The notes beneath the pieces are model-generated. The model worked only from the letters and a program-made list of their open reading frames with translations, was not told the origin of the DNA and made no database searches. Positions 51,397 through 64,000 of a stretch of 64,000 bases of DNA are shown here, one piece after another. Origin of the DNA: Carya illinoinensis (taxonomy: Eukaryota; Streptophyta; Magnoliopsida; Fagales; Juglandaceae); contig NC_056755.1 in the NCBI RefSeq assembly GCF_018687715.1, positions 9,869,501 through 9,933,500 on the forward strand. Direction: 5' to 3'. Position numbers and translations under genes: made by a program. The first letter of the stretch is position 1. Every line of letters starts with the position of its first letter.

Positions 51397-52130
51397 CCTC
51401 TAGGTTCCAACTTTCTACATATATGTACTAGCAAGTATAACCACTTACGGTGCCCCATTTATGTAGGAAAACAAAAAGAAAGAGTAAACTAAGCAACTGC
51501 TAGGGTTGTTGTCAAACCTCTAGTGTTGCTAAACTTCATGCTACTACCAGGCTCCTCCACCCGAGCTACCCAAACCTCGATGCACCAACAACCACTGCCA
51601 CCCAGCCTCCACCTTGCAACAGTAGCCCGAATAGAAACCACACCCCTTCATGATCTCAGCTATCTCATCAAGCTGTTGCAGCTAAGAACGCCGTCTCTAC
51701 ATGAAGTCTAGCAACCCACATCCAACAGTTTCAGCCACCATGTCGCAACCTCCTCCCTCTGCTCAGCCACCGTGCAATGCTAAACTCCTCCACAGTGCCA
51801 ACCGGTACCACCAAGCACAGTAGGGCTCCAACATCCCCTGTTTCCCTAAACCAAAATAGGTATTTGTTTTTCCACCATGAACCACCATGAGTAACTGATG
51901 GCAAACCAAGATAAACCACCACTAGCCAATTGCACTGTTGTAAATCCATGAAACCACCTCTATTTTTATGAAAAAAAAAAGAAAAAAAAAAGAAAAAAAG
52001 AAAAAGAAAAAAGAGCACATACATGGTGCTTATGGATCATTGGGACTGTTTACTCACTCACGCCACTGTGCCCATAATGGAAAACCACCATTACTCCACC
52101 TCAAATCCATAGTGAAGAAATCCTGTATGA
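50947..52130 (+). mobile_element. LTR fragment, plus orientation
   Basis: Starts TGTAACACCCAGGCC. It has several 'GCCCA' words of U3 type, a TATA box (GTATATAAATTC at about 51317), then a (TC)n tract at 51342-51392. The far end is not defined; the text changes to another LTR-like start near 52135. No internal region or primer site is seen. Confidence 0.5.
51342..51392. repeat. (TC)n microsatellite
   Basis: About 25 TC units just after a TATA box in the LTR fragment, in the position of a 5' leader. Confidence 0.97.
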
Positions 52131-55100
52131 ATTGTGCAACATCCCTCCTAATTAACCATTAGGATTAGTCCTTAAACGTCCTTAGATTAAGTTTATGATT
52201 TTAGGCATTAAATATTTTTATTGTTATTATATTATTTTGTTTATTTATTTAGAATAATTAGATTTATTAAGACCATGACACTTAGTGTCATTGATTATTA
52301 GGCTTGAAGAATTAGTGGAGCAAGTCCATTAGTAATCTTAGTAAGACCCTTAGAACTTTAGAATGTGAATGTGCTAAGACTTAAAAGCCTTGAACCAAGC
52401 CTCTTAAGGAATGCAAGTCTTGGTAGGATAAATGTTGGCCCAAGTTTAAAAAGACATAAGGCCTTTTGGGCCCAACTTGGTGTAAACTTGACCCATAGCC
52501 CAATTAGGTCAAAGTAAGCCTTTTAAGCTCCATCTTTGTGGATTTTGATAAGGCCTCTCATAATCTCTCAAAATCTAGAAACAAATGCCTCCCATCAACC
52601 CCTACCCAAAGCCCATAACACCTCCATTGACACTCATGGCCTTTTAAGCCCAATAAGGCCCAAAACCTTATTTTGATTCTCTTCAATCTTCAAATGAAGC
52701 CCAATACACCATATCATGGGTTTCGCTCATAGCATTCTCTAAGTGACCGTTGAACCCAAATTAAGTTTTGAAATTTGGTTAAGACCATGAATCAACTTAC
52801 CCATGATTAGTGATTTATAAGTCTTATTTTGAGCTTAATCTTCTTTCTTAATCTTTTTAGCTTTTTTGATCTGAAATCTTCTTGTTTAATTATTCAAAGA
52901 AAAAAGCTACTATGCCACCCAACATTGACTGCTTCGTAATTTTTTTTACTTAATGATTAAGATAGTGATTTTAAGTGTATTGGTGTATTTTTTTATTTTC
53001 TTAAAAATATTTAAATATATTAAAAAATGTGAAAATAAAATGAAAAAAAAAAGGTTCAAAAGTGAACTAGCGGTAAGGTTGAGTGGTACTACTCATGTGG
53101 CAGAGTAGCACTGCTCTTATTCAAATACATCATTCTTATATTATATTAGGACCTTAGATAATCCTTCACACATTTCATTAAGAGAAATGACATATATAGC
53201 AAACCTCAAACTATACCAATCGGCACACATGTAATCCATTTGTGTGCAATGGGTTGTTTTTCCCTTAAGCCTAATCTTTGTGTGCCTTTTTCTCAAGGGC
53301 ACTATGTTCTTAAACACCTCATGCCCTTTGAACCCAGACCAAGCCTTGGACGAATTTGGTCCCAAGAATCAAACCAAAACACCAACATCGATTCACCTTG
53401 GGCACTAGTTAGATGAGAACCAGGGTGGTTGGATTTCAACCTCCCTTCTGCCATGACTAAGCTACCACCCCATGCTACCTTTATCGCCACCCAATAACCA
53501 AGAGGTCCTCATGAGCTTTTGACCTATTTTTTCCACCCAAAGAAAACATAAAACAGAAGGCATCAAGCCACCTCCATTAAGGCAACCCATTTCCCTTCAC
53601 CCCTTGCATTTGAGCTGCCACTTCATGATCACTTGGCAGCCAACCATGAACCCTTACCCTACCTGAAAAGCCTTCCAAAGATGGCTTATGACTTGCTCAA
53701 AGGAGCCATGGAGAAAGGACAAGAGGGTGAGTCAAAGCCATGATCAAAACTGCCTAAGAAAACCACTATTGAACCTATAAGCTTCATGTATGATTTTTGC
53801 TTGTTTTTCTTTTCCTTCTTCTGCACCACGACTAGACCATCTCCCTTAGGATCAATGTAACACTTGACTTGATGAAGTCATGGTGATTTTAGGGCACTAT
53901 TTACCCTGTACAAAGTGACACAAGATGATGAAGGCAACTTGAAATTTCAGCTCCTTCCACCACTACCCAATCCCCATGGACTTAGGCCACCGTCTCCTCC
54001 CCATTTGCTGCCTATAAAAAAGTCCCTCCACCCCCTCATTTCCTCCACATCTTAACTCTAGCTCCTATTGAGCATTGAGAGCCATCTTTCCTCTTAGTTC
54101 TTGAGAGAAATTGAAAGGTATGTGTGAGCTTGAGTGCGCTTGAAGTTTTCGGTGTTCTTGTATTGAAAGCTTGAGTGGGCCATGAAATTTGTAAGTTTTC
54201 TTGTCCTAGATCTTAGTTTTCATGTAAAACTTTGTTTTTGAGTGTTAGAATGAATTTTGGTTAGTTTAGATAAGGTTACAATGCTTAGTTCGAAATTGGG
54301 TTCATTAAGAATGGTTTAAGGGTTTAAATTGTTTTAAGTGGAAATTTTGGTTACTTAGCATTTTATGATATGATTTATTAATGTATTAGAATGATCATTG
54401 AAGGCTTTATTTTGAGAATAGAAGCATACCATGATAAGTTTTAATTCTACCTTGTGTTAATCATCAAGCATGCATGGTTTTTAATTAAGTTATGATTAAG
54501 GTATGGAGTTTTGATTTATTCACCTAGGGTTGATCATTAAGCATTTAGAAAGTCTTGAAATTGAGATAAGAATGAAAATGCAGGTTTTGAGTGAATTTAG
54601 AAAGCAGGCCTTTGTGTTATAGACTAAGAGCGTCATGAGTGATTAATGAAGGATAAATGAAGATCAAGGTTTTTAGCCATGATTAAGTGTTGGGATGAAC
54701 TTTTTCACCCAAAAATTTACTTCTACCATGTCATTAAGGAATATAGTGATTATTATGATTAAAGAAAATTGCATAAGCATGCATTCATAGGGATCAATAG
54801 TTGAAAACACATTTAGGCATCAACTAGACTGCATGCCATGGGTTGTGTGTGAGCTAGTTCCACTTTGAATTTTAAAATTATAAGGGTATAGATGGTTTTA
54901 GGATATGAAAAATATGAAATCCATGAAATTTGGTTAAATTTGATGTTGGTTTGCAAATAGTAAAAAATTTAGGGTCTTAGTGATAATTTTTGAGAGTTTA
55001 AGGCTATTTTTGTAAATAATCATTTTAAGCCTTTTGATTATGAAAATCTTCTCATAGTAGTATAAATTCTAATTTAATACGAATTTTATTTCAGCTATTA

Positions 55101-56331
55101 CGACCTTTCAAATTTAGGAAGTTTGTAAGTTGGCCTCTAACTTACACTTGATGAATTATTTATGATTTATTGATAAATGCCACATTCATGTTATAATTGT
55201 TATTTTGAGTATAAAATATCATGTTATATCATACATTGAGTGCATACTTACATGACATGAACTATAGTTTTAGCATATTGCATATAACTGCCATTTTTTC
55301 ATGAAAACTTGCTACATATGCACATGTCATGAACTATATTTTTCATCATGGAATGAAAAATCATTTTTGTCACTACCCCAAAGGTTAGGATGAAGAATTA
55401 TTTTAGTAGATCTCCTCTGTCCACTATGGAGTGATAAACCCTGGGTTGATGAAAAACAGTCAACGGGCTTCGAATGGATTCTTTTTAAAGAACGCTGAAG
55501 CAAAGTCAAATGATATGATACCTAAGATTGATGGGTGTACATATTATGATGTAATGATGTTATGTTATGTTATCAATGCATTGAGAATGAGTCTGTCAAC
55601 AAGATAGTTTAAACATGAGTTGTACTACGGTCATCAGTAGGTACTCATAGTGCATATAGGGTACTGTCACGATACCATATGTTATGATGTTATACTTAAA
55701 TATAAATTGCTAATATTAATAAAATGTTATGATATTTTTTTCCAGCTAAGTGGAAAAATATTCTCTGTAAGAAAATGTGTCTCAATTTTTCTGAAAATGT
55801 TGATGAATCTGGATGGGAAACATACATTGATTTTCTGCATTTGCATGCATTTCATATTTATCATTAATCATACATAATTTATCTTTGTGTACGTTGGTTG
55901 TTTAACTTACTGAAATTTTAAATAAATCCCATCCCTTGTGGGCTCACGATCATTACATTTGGAATGATAGAAGTTGTGTCAGGACTTGAGGAGGACAAAC
56001 TAGACCTTATCTTGATGTTCATTGCACTGCTCTAGAACACATGAAGCAGTTGATCTAGCTTCAAAGACTTTTTATGATAATTAGATGTATTAAGATTATA
56101 CTACTATTTAGCTTGAACTTATTATGATTATTAATGAATTGAGATGTTTTTAGTTATTCTGGCATAAATTTTATTCTGCCACCCTTAATCTATTGCGAAT
56201 ATTATATTCTATTAGTTGCACCTATACTATACATTGCATATTAACTGTAATGAACATGGATATGTAACTTTGCGTTACATGTCCCGATGCTCCAAGTCTC
56301 TATTCCATCCTAAGCGAATGTTGGGGTGTCA
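52131..56331 (+). mobile_element. LTR-like sequence, possibly a solo LTR
   Basis: LTR-type make-up: a possible start TGTGCAACATCCC (about 52135), a U3 rich in 'GCCCAA' words and a TATA box (GCCTATAAAAAAG at about 54010). This is followed by a pyrimidine-rich leader, a U5 with TTTAACTTACTGAAATTT and GGGCTCAC (about 55900-55945), and an end GGGGTGTCA at 56323-56331. No coding capacity and no primer site follow. Target duplication not found, so it may be two joined fragments. Confidence 0.45.
52906..53109. mobile_element. MITE within LTR-like sequence
   Basis: About 200 bp with inverted ends: GCTACTATGCCAC on the left and, in reverse, GCTACTCTGCCAC on the right. AT-rich middle. One mismatch in 13 bp. 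Confidence 0.6.
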
Positions 56332-56405
56332 TAGATCGGAGTCGAGCCAGTGCCTCAAACGACTGAAACTATTAAGCTCTCTATCTCGTATCTTGCTCTC
56401 TCCAT

Positions 56406-56459
<54 letters not shown>

Positions 56460-56878
56460 GCACACACATTTCATGTCCTGCCTCCTTGGAAAGCAACCTA
56501 CACTTCTCCTTGGAAAACCACAACGACAAGCCACATCTTATGGCCGCCCATGACCCACGTTGTATAACTACTCTCTCGTAAGCCTTTGATCTTTTCCACT
56601 TCATTTGTTAAAGCACATGTATAGTTAAGCCCATTAGTTAGTAAATTACATGTATGCCCCTACACAATAAATGGTTGTATCATTTGGTAGCATATTCTTG
56701 TGATTAAATTAAGAGAAATTAAATGTTTAGAATTTAAGAATATTTTAGAGTTTAATCACATGATCATTTGGAGAAATTAAGGGAAATCAAAGTATTTTGG
56801 GAAGTGGTGATATTTTAGGGTTTTGAGGATTTTAGACATTAGAGAAATATAAATTTTTTAATATCATGTTTTAATTAC
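56332..56878 (+). mobile_element. LTR-like DNA, left of the LINE
   Basis: Non-coding sequence with a (TC)n tract (56408-56454). It becomes continuous with 62940-64000 if the LINE and one TGTTTTAATTAC copy are removed. Its retrotransposon nature is inferred from the right-hand part. Confidence 0.4.
56408..56454. repeat. (TC)n microsatellite
   Basis: About 23 TC units followed by a short CA run. Confidence 0.97.
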
Positions 56879-59800
56879 TTTTTTTTTTAAAGAGTTAGGA
56901 TCACGTGTCCAAGAGTGACCCCTCTCCGCATTTATTAATAAATCCTCTTTTATGGTGGAGGGAAACTAAGGTTACAAGTCTAACCAAACTCAACCTTATG
57001 ACCAAGGGATAACAAACCAACAAATAAACCAATACACCATGACACTAACAATAACCCATAAATGACTATAAACAACTCACAACCTAAGACTAGGCAAACC
57101 CAGAAAATCCAACTGAAGCAAACCTCGAGCACGACGAGGCAATTCAACAGAATTCATATAAATACAATTCATCCCTTCCTCACCTTGCCTAGCGAGGAAA
57201 TCAGCAACTTTATTCCCCTCCCTAAAATGGTGCGTCACCAAGTACTGAATGCAATTCAGCCCTTGCATAACTTCATCCCAAAAATCCCATAGATACCACA
57301 CTGTCCATTCCTTTTTCCTAAGCCAATTAACCACCAATGCTGAATCACTCTTAATCACAATATTCTAGAATCCCAACTCCTTACAAAGGACTAAACCACA
57401 ATTGAGCGGCCTTAACTCCGCTTCGTTATTTGTTCCAAAGCCAAATTTAGTAGAGAAGGCCGCCTAAAATCTTCCTCTATCATCGCTTATAACCCACCTC
57501 CTCTATAAATACCTAGATTTCCCCTACACGATCCATCCACATTTAATTTCACCCACCTTTCCCGTGGTTTACACCACGAAACTATTTTCGGCCTCTTTAC
57601 TACCACCTCCCTCACCTGAATTCTCAACTCAAAAAGAACACTACGATTTATATTAGATAAAGCTCTTACCTTCAGCAGCTTGGACGAAAAGACCTACAAC
57701 CAAAATTTGATTGAACACTAAATCGTTTCCAAAGAATCATGTCATCCCTGAATACGTGCGTCACACCTCCACTTCCAGAGTCGCTAAGAAATCAGCATCA
57801 ACATGATCCCAATTAGAACACCACGTTGTGTCAACTTCTTTGCACACCAGAACCAACATCTGCATCTCGACCACTAGTTTTCGAAAGCCATGTACGGAAC
57901 GCCCAGTAAGCAAGCCGCACGACGCCACACTTTATGACGCCACAGTCCCTTTACATAAAACGTGTTCTCAATCCTCCACCCATCCATTGGAATAACAAAC
58001 ACACCTTAAGGCCAACGAAACACCCACTGATTGTACCCTCTCCTCAACAGGTAGACAATTAAATCTTGCCTTCCACATACACACTGACATCTTCTGTGGA
58101 ATAAGATTACACCATATCCACTCCAAGCCTCCCACCTATGACTGCTTAATCCTCATAACCTCCCAAGCCATTTTTGTAAAAAAACTCCCATCCACACAAG
58201 GGTGCCAAACTAGAATATCATTCCTCAATCTTCTCCCTAGAATTTCTCTCATAATATCGTCTACCACACTGGAGGCCACCAGTGAATTCACCAGCTCTCG
58301 ATCCCATGACCATCCACCCATCACTCTTTCACCTCCAACCTTGGTTGAGTAATATTAGGCACATAGGCTGCAAGAACCCCTTACTAACCAACGATCAAAC
58401 CAAAAGGAAACATCTCCTTATCTTACTTTGATTGACATATTTTCTATCAACTCTGGCATCACCCTACAAATGGATTTTCAAAACATCGAATCCGAATTCC
58501 TCACGTCTGTTTCCAGAAAATGCTTTCCCTTTAAATACTTAGCTTTAAAAAATCAAGTCCACAAATTATCTAATGATAGTAACTACCAAGCAAACTTTAT
58601 ATGCAACGCCCTTTGAACCTCACAAAATCTCTTACACCAATCCCCCTTCAACTGTTGGCTTGCACAATTTCAACCAGGACCTCCATTTCCTCCTATTCTT
58701 GTCATAATCTCCTCCTAAAAAAAGGAAGCTAAAATTGAATTCAATTTCTTCAAGACAAGCTTCGGCATATGTACCACCACAAGCAAATGAGTAGGTAAGC
58801 TTTGGTAAAATATGTTTAGTAAGGACCAACCTCCCACCCTGAGAGAGCAACTTGAATTTCCAACTGGCAACTTTGTGCTGAAACTTCATGACTAATGGCT
58901 TAACCATCTCACAGTCAATCTCCCAACAACCAGAGGTGCACCAAGATAACAAACTAGAAATTTTCCTTCAACAAAACCCGTGAGTTGAAGGGATAGCCTT
59001 CTAGATACTAAAATTTTTTTCTGAAAAATATGATGCCAACTTCTCTTTACTTATTTTTTGCCCTGACCATGACTCATATTTGTTTAATGTTTCTAGGAGC
59101 ACCTTCAAAGACTTTTTCTCACCATTAGTGAAAATCAATAAATCATCAACATATAACAAATGTGAAATTAATGGAGCCCCTCGAGGATGGGAGAAGTTCC
59201 CAATTCTGCCCTGCTCAAACTCTTTCTTCAATAAACGAGAAAGCACGTCCATAATAATAAACAAATACAGCGATAAGGAGTCCCCTTGCCTCAAAACTCA
59301 TATGGGCTGAAATAAACCCTTATACATCCTATTGATTATAATAGAAAACCACAGAGATTGAATGTAAACCTTAATCAAACCACAAAATTTTTCTAAGAAT
59401 CCAAAGCTCATCAAAACAGCTAATAAAAAATTCTATTCACCAGATCATAGGTTTTAGCCATATCAATCTTAAACAAAACATTTCCACCCATAGCCTTCTT
59501 ATTGATCAATTTAACCATCTTCTAAGCTAGAGTAATATTTTCGAAGATATTCCTTCCCGAAACTAAAGCACCTTGTTCATGAGAGATAAGCCGATGGACA
59601 AGTGACATCATCCGCCTGACTAAAATTTTAGAAAAAATCTTATAAGCCACGAAACATAAACTTATAGGTCGAAATTTATCACAGTTCATCGGCTCTTGCA
59701 CTTTAGGGATTAGCACAATAAAAGATGGAGAATAAAATCTGGATATAACTCCTTTCCAAAAAAGAATTCCCCCGCAGCTGCTACCACATCCTCATTTACA

Positions 59801-62800
59801 ATCTCCTAACAAGATAGATAAAAAGTCGACCCAAACCCATCTGGACTTCGACTATTCAACCTCGGTATAGAAACAAGAGTCTCCCTAACCTCCTATTCTG
59901 AAGGCATCCAACAAAGAGACTCAATCTCTTCCACTGAGACCTCCTTATTAATTAGTGTTGACAGATCAATCTGCTCTGACTCATGCACCTCACCTAGAAA
60001 ATTCTAATAATGCCAAACAACTCCCAAGTGAACCTCCTCTAGCAAGCACAATACCATCCCATCCATTAGCTTCATCGAAGATATCACCACCTTGCGTTTT
60101 CTTGTGTTTGTGACCCCATGAAAAAACTTTGAATTTTGATCACCTTCATCTAGCCACTTTTTCTTTGCCAGTTGCGCCAACTGAACCTCCTCATTTTGCT
60201 CCCAATAAGACAATTCAGCCTTTGAGACCAGCAACTCCATCTCCACTTCTGGTTGATAACCATCTTGAAGTTGAACTTCTATTTTCTCAATTCTTTCCTC
60301 CAGTTCTGAGATGTGCTACCAACATGACCAAAAACACTCTTTTTCCATGTTCGTAACACCACCTTTAATTTTTAAGCTTTGCCGCAATCCTCAATAAACC
60401 ACTTCCTACCACAGGCTCCCTCCAAATTGCAGCAACACAAGCCTAAAAGGAAGAATGGTTAATCCACATGTTTTGAAATCTGAAGGGTGCTTAACCATAT
60501 TTATCATCTGTCATCAAGCCCCTGATAAGCATAAGACTATGATCCAAAGTCTTCATACTAAAGTATTCCATGGACACTAAAGGACAACAATGCATAAATT
60601 TGCATTCATCACCGCACGGTCCAAACGAGCCCAGCTACATGCACAACCCGATTGGCCATTGCACCAAGATAGACTAAGCCCCTTTATCGGTAGCTCAAGA
60701 AGCCCACACGAATTCAAGCATCTATTAAAATCCTCTATGGCCACTAGAGGTCGTGGGTTACCCCTACCCTTTTTCTATCTTTGCGTATAATATTAAAATC
60801 ACCTACCACCAGCCAGGGAATATTTTCGTCATGACCCTCCAATGCCTGCCAAAGGTCTGTCCTCTCTTGATAATTACATTTTGCATAGATAAATGTTAAA
60901 AACAGCTTCTAATTCATAGCTTGAAAGCATCCAGTAAAAAATTGGTCAAACATATCAATAATATTAACATCAAACTCATCCTGCCATAGAAGCCGCGCCT
61001 TACCCCTTACCACCTCATTTGAACAATAAAACTGAAAACCAAGATAACTTGCAAGACTTGACAATTTATCCTCCCCTGCGAATGGTTTCATAATAGCAAC
61101 AATAAAAACATTCCATTTGTTCACTAATCCCTTCAGTCTCTTTTGTGACGTGCATAAACCATGTACATTCCACACTAGTACCAAACCAATCATTTATTAA
61201 ATTTGGAGGAATGGGATAAAACCCGTTGAGACTGTCTCAACCTCATAGGATTTTTATTTCCCACTCCACTATAAGAAAACCTTCCCGTACCAACATTGAT
61301 ATTGGACTCGTACCCCCTTTCAACATCAATTTGTGCTAGAGACTCATCTTCCTCGCAATCTGAAAGGTGACCATCTCGAACACCAACCTCATGCACCACA
61401 CCCCTACCTTCGATTTCCAGCACATCCGCAATAAATCGCTAGGAACCTCCACCATCCCAGGCTATGGGGTTTTCCTCATCGACCAAAAGAAAATCTACCA
61501 CAAGAGAAGCCTGCCCACTAAGCCTTCATAGCCTTTGTGTCTCCTCCACTACCGCTTTGTTTTTACTGTTCCCCATCGTACTAACCAAACAACTATATAT
61601 TTTTCACCACACTTCCATCTAAACCTTCCTCCTCACCCCCTCGCGACTCCAACAGTAGGGTTTATGGGACCACCGAGACCAGCTCCATCACTTCCCATGC
61701 CTCCACTCGATCATCACCCTCAGGCTGGGCCACCACCTCATTTGGTTCCCCATGTGACTCTCTTGCTTGCACATCACCCTCAGACTATCCCACCACCACA
61801 CTTGACTTCATCTGAATATCCCCTGCTTAAATGTCACCAACTTGAGTATCCCCTGCTTGAACGTCACCATCAAGTTGGACAACCACCATTGCCAACCCCT
61901 CAACAACCTAAGTATCATGAGCCGTACCAGACTTCGCACCAATTTTTTCATGCCACACTTCCTTTCTTGTAGCCTGCTTACCCCCTTTATTTTTTTTTCC
62001 ATAACACGTTGAACCCCTAGTCGCCCTCTTCTACACACCACTTCGGTATGCCCTTGACGCCGACATTTAGAAAATAGAAGCCCAACTTATCAAACCGGAC
62101 AGGCTGCCAACGTTTCTTGTTTGCTACCACAATCGGGAATCCTTGAACCAACTTTGCAGCTAAATCAACCTCTACCTAGCACTAGTCGTACGAGTCTTGT
62201 TCAACGTTGCATTATCAGTGCCCAAATATCTACCAAACCTGGTAGCCAGTATTTGAAAACAATCCCGACAATACAAATGCATCGGCAACCCCACCAAGAA
62301 AATCCATTGAGCCGCCATGGAAGGTTCATCAACCAAGGAAAAATCTTTTGTCCAACGAAAAATCCTAAAATTGCACCTCACAATCACACGCCTCGCTCCC
62401 ACCCATGAACAAAATTCCTCTCACTTGCCATCTGCCCTAGAACGTGATAATCATCCATGAGGCTTACAGTAGGAATCTCTGAAAGCCCCCATGTCTTGAC
62501 AATTGCCAAACGAATCGCATCAATGGCTGGCCTCACACTTAAAATTTTCAAAACCAACGCAAACCAAAATTCCTCCTCCATTTTAGACATCTTCACCTTT
62601 GTAAAAACAAATGCCAACTCGACACCATCCGCATCAACTGGATACCTCATAGGTATCTTGAAGCCCAAAGGATTGGTTGTTTGAGACAACGCCTGTATGT
62701 AGGTCCTTGGAATAGCCCCACCATCCTTTCCACCAATCTTGCCCCCAAAACTACCAATAACACCATCTGATCGAGACCCTTTTGGCGTCGACAACACCAG

Positions 62801-62927
62801 AGGGCCTAGGGGAGCTGCCATAGGCAAAGCCCTAGGGAAAAAACCTAAACACGTTCCAAACTGAGAGCTCCGAGAAATACAAAAATGCAAAACCAAAATT
62901 TAGTACATTTGATCTCACACCTCTTTG
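56879..62927 (-). mobile_element. Full-length, decayed L1-type LINE
   Basis: A 6.05-kb element on the minus strand, flanked by exact 12-bp copies of TGTTTTAATTAC (56867-56878, 62928-62939), with a short poly-A (T-run 56879-56888) at its 3' end. In order from 5': ORF1 (62900 to about 61800) with a DUF4283-like region (FRWTKDFSLVDEPSMAAQWI) and a damaged zinc knuckle (KCRRQGHTEVVC). An endonuclease follows (VWNVHGLCTSQKRLKGLV at about 61180; IPWLVVGDFNII at about 60810). Then come reverse transcriptase (KFRPISLC at about 59670; LLYVDDLLIF at about 59150), the RT zinc-binding region (58136-58324) and a terminal RNase H (IKSDSALVVNWL, FREGNKVADFLARQG). Many stops and frameshifts split the frames, so it is inactive. 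All expected domains are still visible. Confidence 0.93.
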
Positions 62928-62939
62928 TGTTTTAATTAC

Positions 62940-64000
62940 AAAATACATGTTCAAATAGGAATTTATAGAGGTTATGTGACTGTCTTATAGGTGACGATTG
63001 ACTTCGTTAGGCATTGTTGTGAAAAAATTTAGAGAAATAAAAAGTCCAGATAAGTGAGGTTTCTATGCTAGATTTTGCATAAAAAGAAAATGAAATAAGG
63101 TTAATTTTAGAAAATATGCATGTTTTGTTATGAAAGAAAATCTGACTGTTACCACAGTTATTTGTTCTGCATTACTCATGAAATCTGTATAAAATAGAAA
63201 ATATTTTTATCATGACTGGTGTAGACATGAGCAAATTTTTGGCATTATGTTTATGAACTATGCAAAAAGAGCGAAGATGAAATCAATGAAAAATTGTGCA
63301 TGTAATGCGAAAATGTTCTGAATCTATATTTTTTTTAATATGTGAAATGATATGAATCTGTTCAATAATTTGTTTTGACATGATGCGGCATTTGAAAACC
63401 TTGGCTTGAATTTTTGATTCTGTATCTAAATATGATTTGGTTTCGATGATGTTTCTGTTCTATTTCCGTTAAGGCCCTACCACGGATATAATATTGGTAT
63501 ACAACCCTGCCATGGGTATAATAGTGGCATATGGCCCCACAATGGATATAATAGTGGCATACGGCCTCACTATGAGTATAATAGTAGCATACGACCCTGC
63601 TACAGGTATAATGATGGTTTATAACCTTACCACAGGGGTTAAACATGGTATCTGTCCCGATATGATGCTCTAATATGATATGAATATGATGTTTTAAATT
63701 TTGATATACCAAAAGATTTTTGAATAAGAATATTTTTGAAAGTTTTGCTCATATATTTTGATAAATGTTTTGATTCTGCATTCTTAAAGCAGATATTTTG
63801 ATTTTTGCATTTTGAAAGTTAATGTTTTTGTTCCGCCTTCTAAATTTTATAAAAGTTCATGTTTATATACTAGTATATATTCTCTGTCTACTAAGTTGTT
63901 GATAACTGACCCCTTATCTACATAATATTTTTCAGATGATTTTGAATATTTCAACTGAGGATCAAGATTAAGAAGCATGTGTGAAATGATTTAAGTATAA
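62940..64000 (+). mobile_element. LTR-like DNA, right of the LINE
   Basis: Non-coding. 63885-63950 reads TCTACTAAGTTGTTGATAAC, then TGACCCCTTATCTAC and ATTTTTCAGATGA, the U5-type 'act.agttgttga...ccc' pattern of plant Ty3/gypsy LTRs. It holds the 30-bp tandem repeats at 63473-63652 and runs off the window, so no end or interior can be checked. Confidence 0.5.
63473..63652. repeat. Six 30-bp tandem repeats
   Basis: Six consecutive 30-bp units of the form GGCCCTACCACGGATATAAT plus ATTGGTATAC. The first four are close to each other and the last two are more diverged. They lie in the LTR-like sequence. Confidence 0.9.

Noticed and set aside
50947..56331. A single 5.4-kb LTR
   Set aside because: Two separate TATA/leader structures and no matching 5-bp flanks (GAGAG against TAGAT); more likely two joined fragments.
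61535..61972. Pro/His-rich 145-codon plus-strand frame
   Set aside because: Antisense shadow of the LINE ORF1 region, which reads on the minus strand.
63473..63652. CRISPR-like repeat array
   Set aside because: Units are directly adjacent with no spacers, in plant nuclear LTR DNA.
63362..63712. Tyr/His-rich repeated frame on the minus strand
   Set aside because: Caused by the six 30-bp tandem repeats, a multiple of three; no coding evidence.

Overview
The window is nuclear DNA from a flowering plant, most likely a woody eudicot. Three intron-rich genes of clear plant type sit in AT-rich, transposon-filled DNA. A Fagales-like tree would fit the repeat style, but nothing here proves the lineage. 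All gene models are by-eye spliced translations; the exon sums close in frame.

Layout: 1-3770 is AT-rich intergenic DNA. 3774-6840 holds broken pieces of two host genes on the minus strand (a reticulon-like RTNLB and a TauE/SafE-family exporter), a 275-bp tandem duplication and a (GA)n tract. 6868-9164 holds short terminal-inverted-repeat elements. 9542-14106 (+) is a complete 17-exon RNR1 gene (large subunit of ribonucleotide reductase) with an E2F-type site upstream. 14586-17830 is a non-autonomous LTR retrotransposon. 17831-25690 is intergenic, with MITE-like repeats, a hairpin, a 5'-truncated LINE and a possible solo LTR. 25697-27473 (+) is a two-exon group X ERF transcription factor (ABR1-like), preceded directly by an AUG-stop. 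28993-29417 (-) holds terminal exons of an unrecognised gene. 29626-35853 (-) is a complete 11-exon RPN5 gene (26S proteasome lid), whose introns carry a LINE fragment with a copia-type solo LTR inside it and a second tiny LINE tail.

From 36743 to the right edge the window is almost all retrotransposon. An old Ty3/gypsy-type LTR is split by a 7.9-kb non-autonomous element of the same family (37129-45067, CAAAT target duplication). Several LTR fragments follow (49465-56331). A full-length but decayed L1-type LINE (56879-62927, 12-bp target duplication) sits in further LTR-like DNA that runs off the window.

The three intact genes are unrelated neighbours: dNTP synthesis, stress/hormone transcription and protein degradation. 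There is no operon-like logic. The most interesting points are an apparent half-tRNA-Ile primer site in the 14.6-17.8 kb element, with a G exactly where the tRNA carries wobble inosine; the AUG-stop that seems to replace the Met-Cys start of the ABR1-like protein; and the stacked insertions in RPN5 intron 2. I found no convincing evidence of a wholly new biological system.
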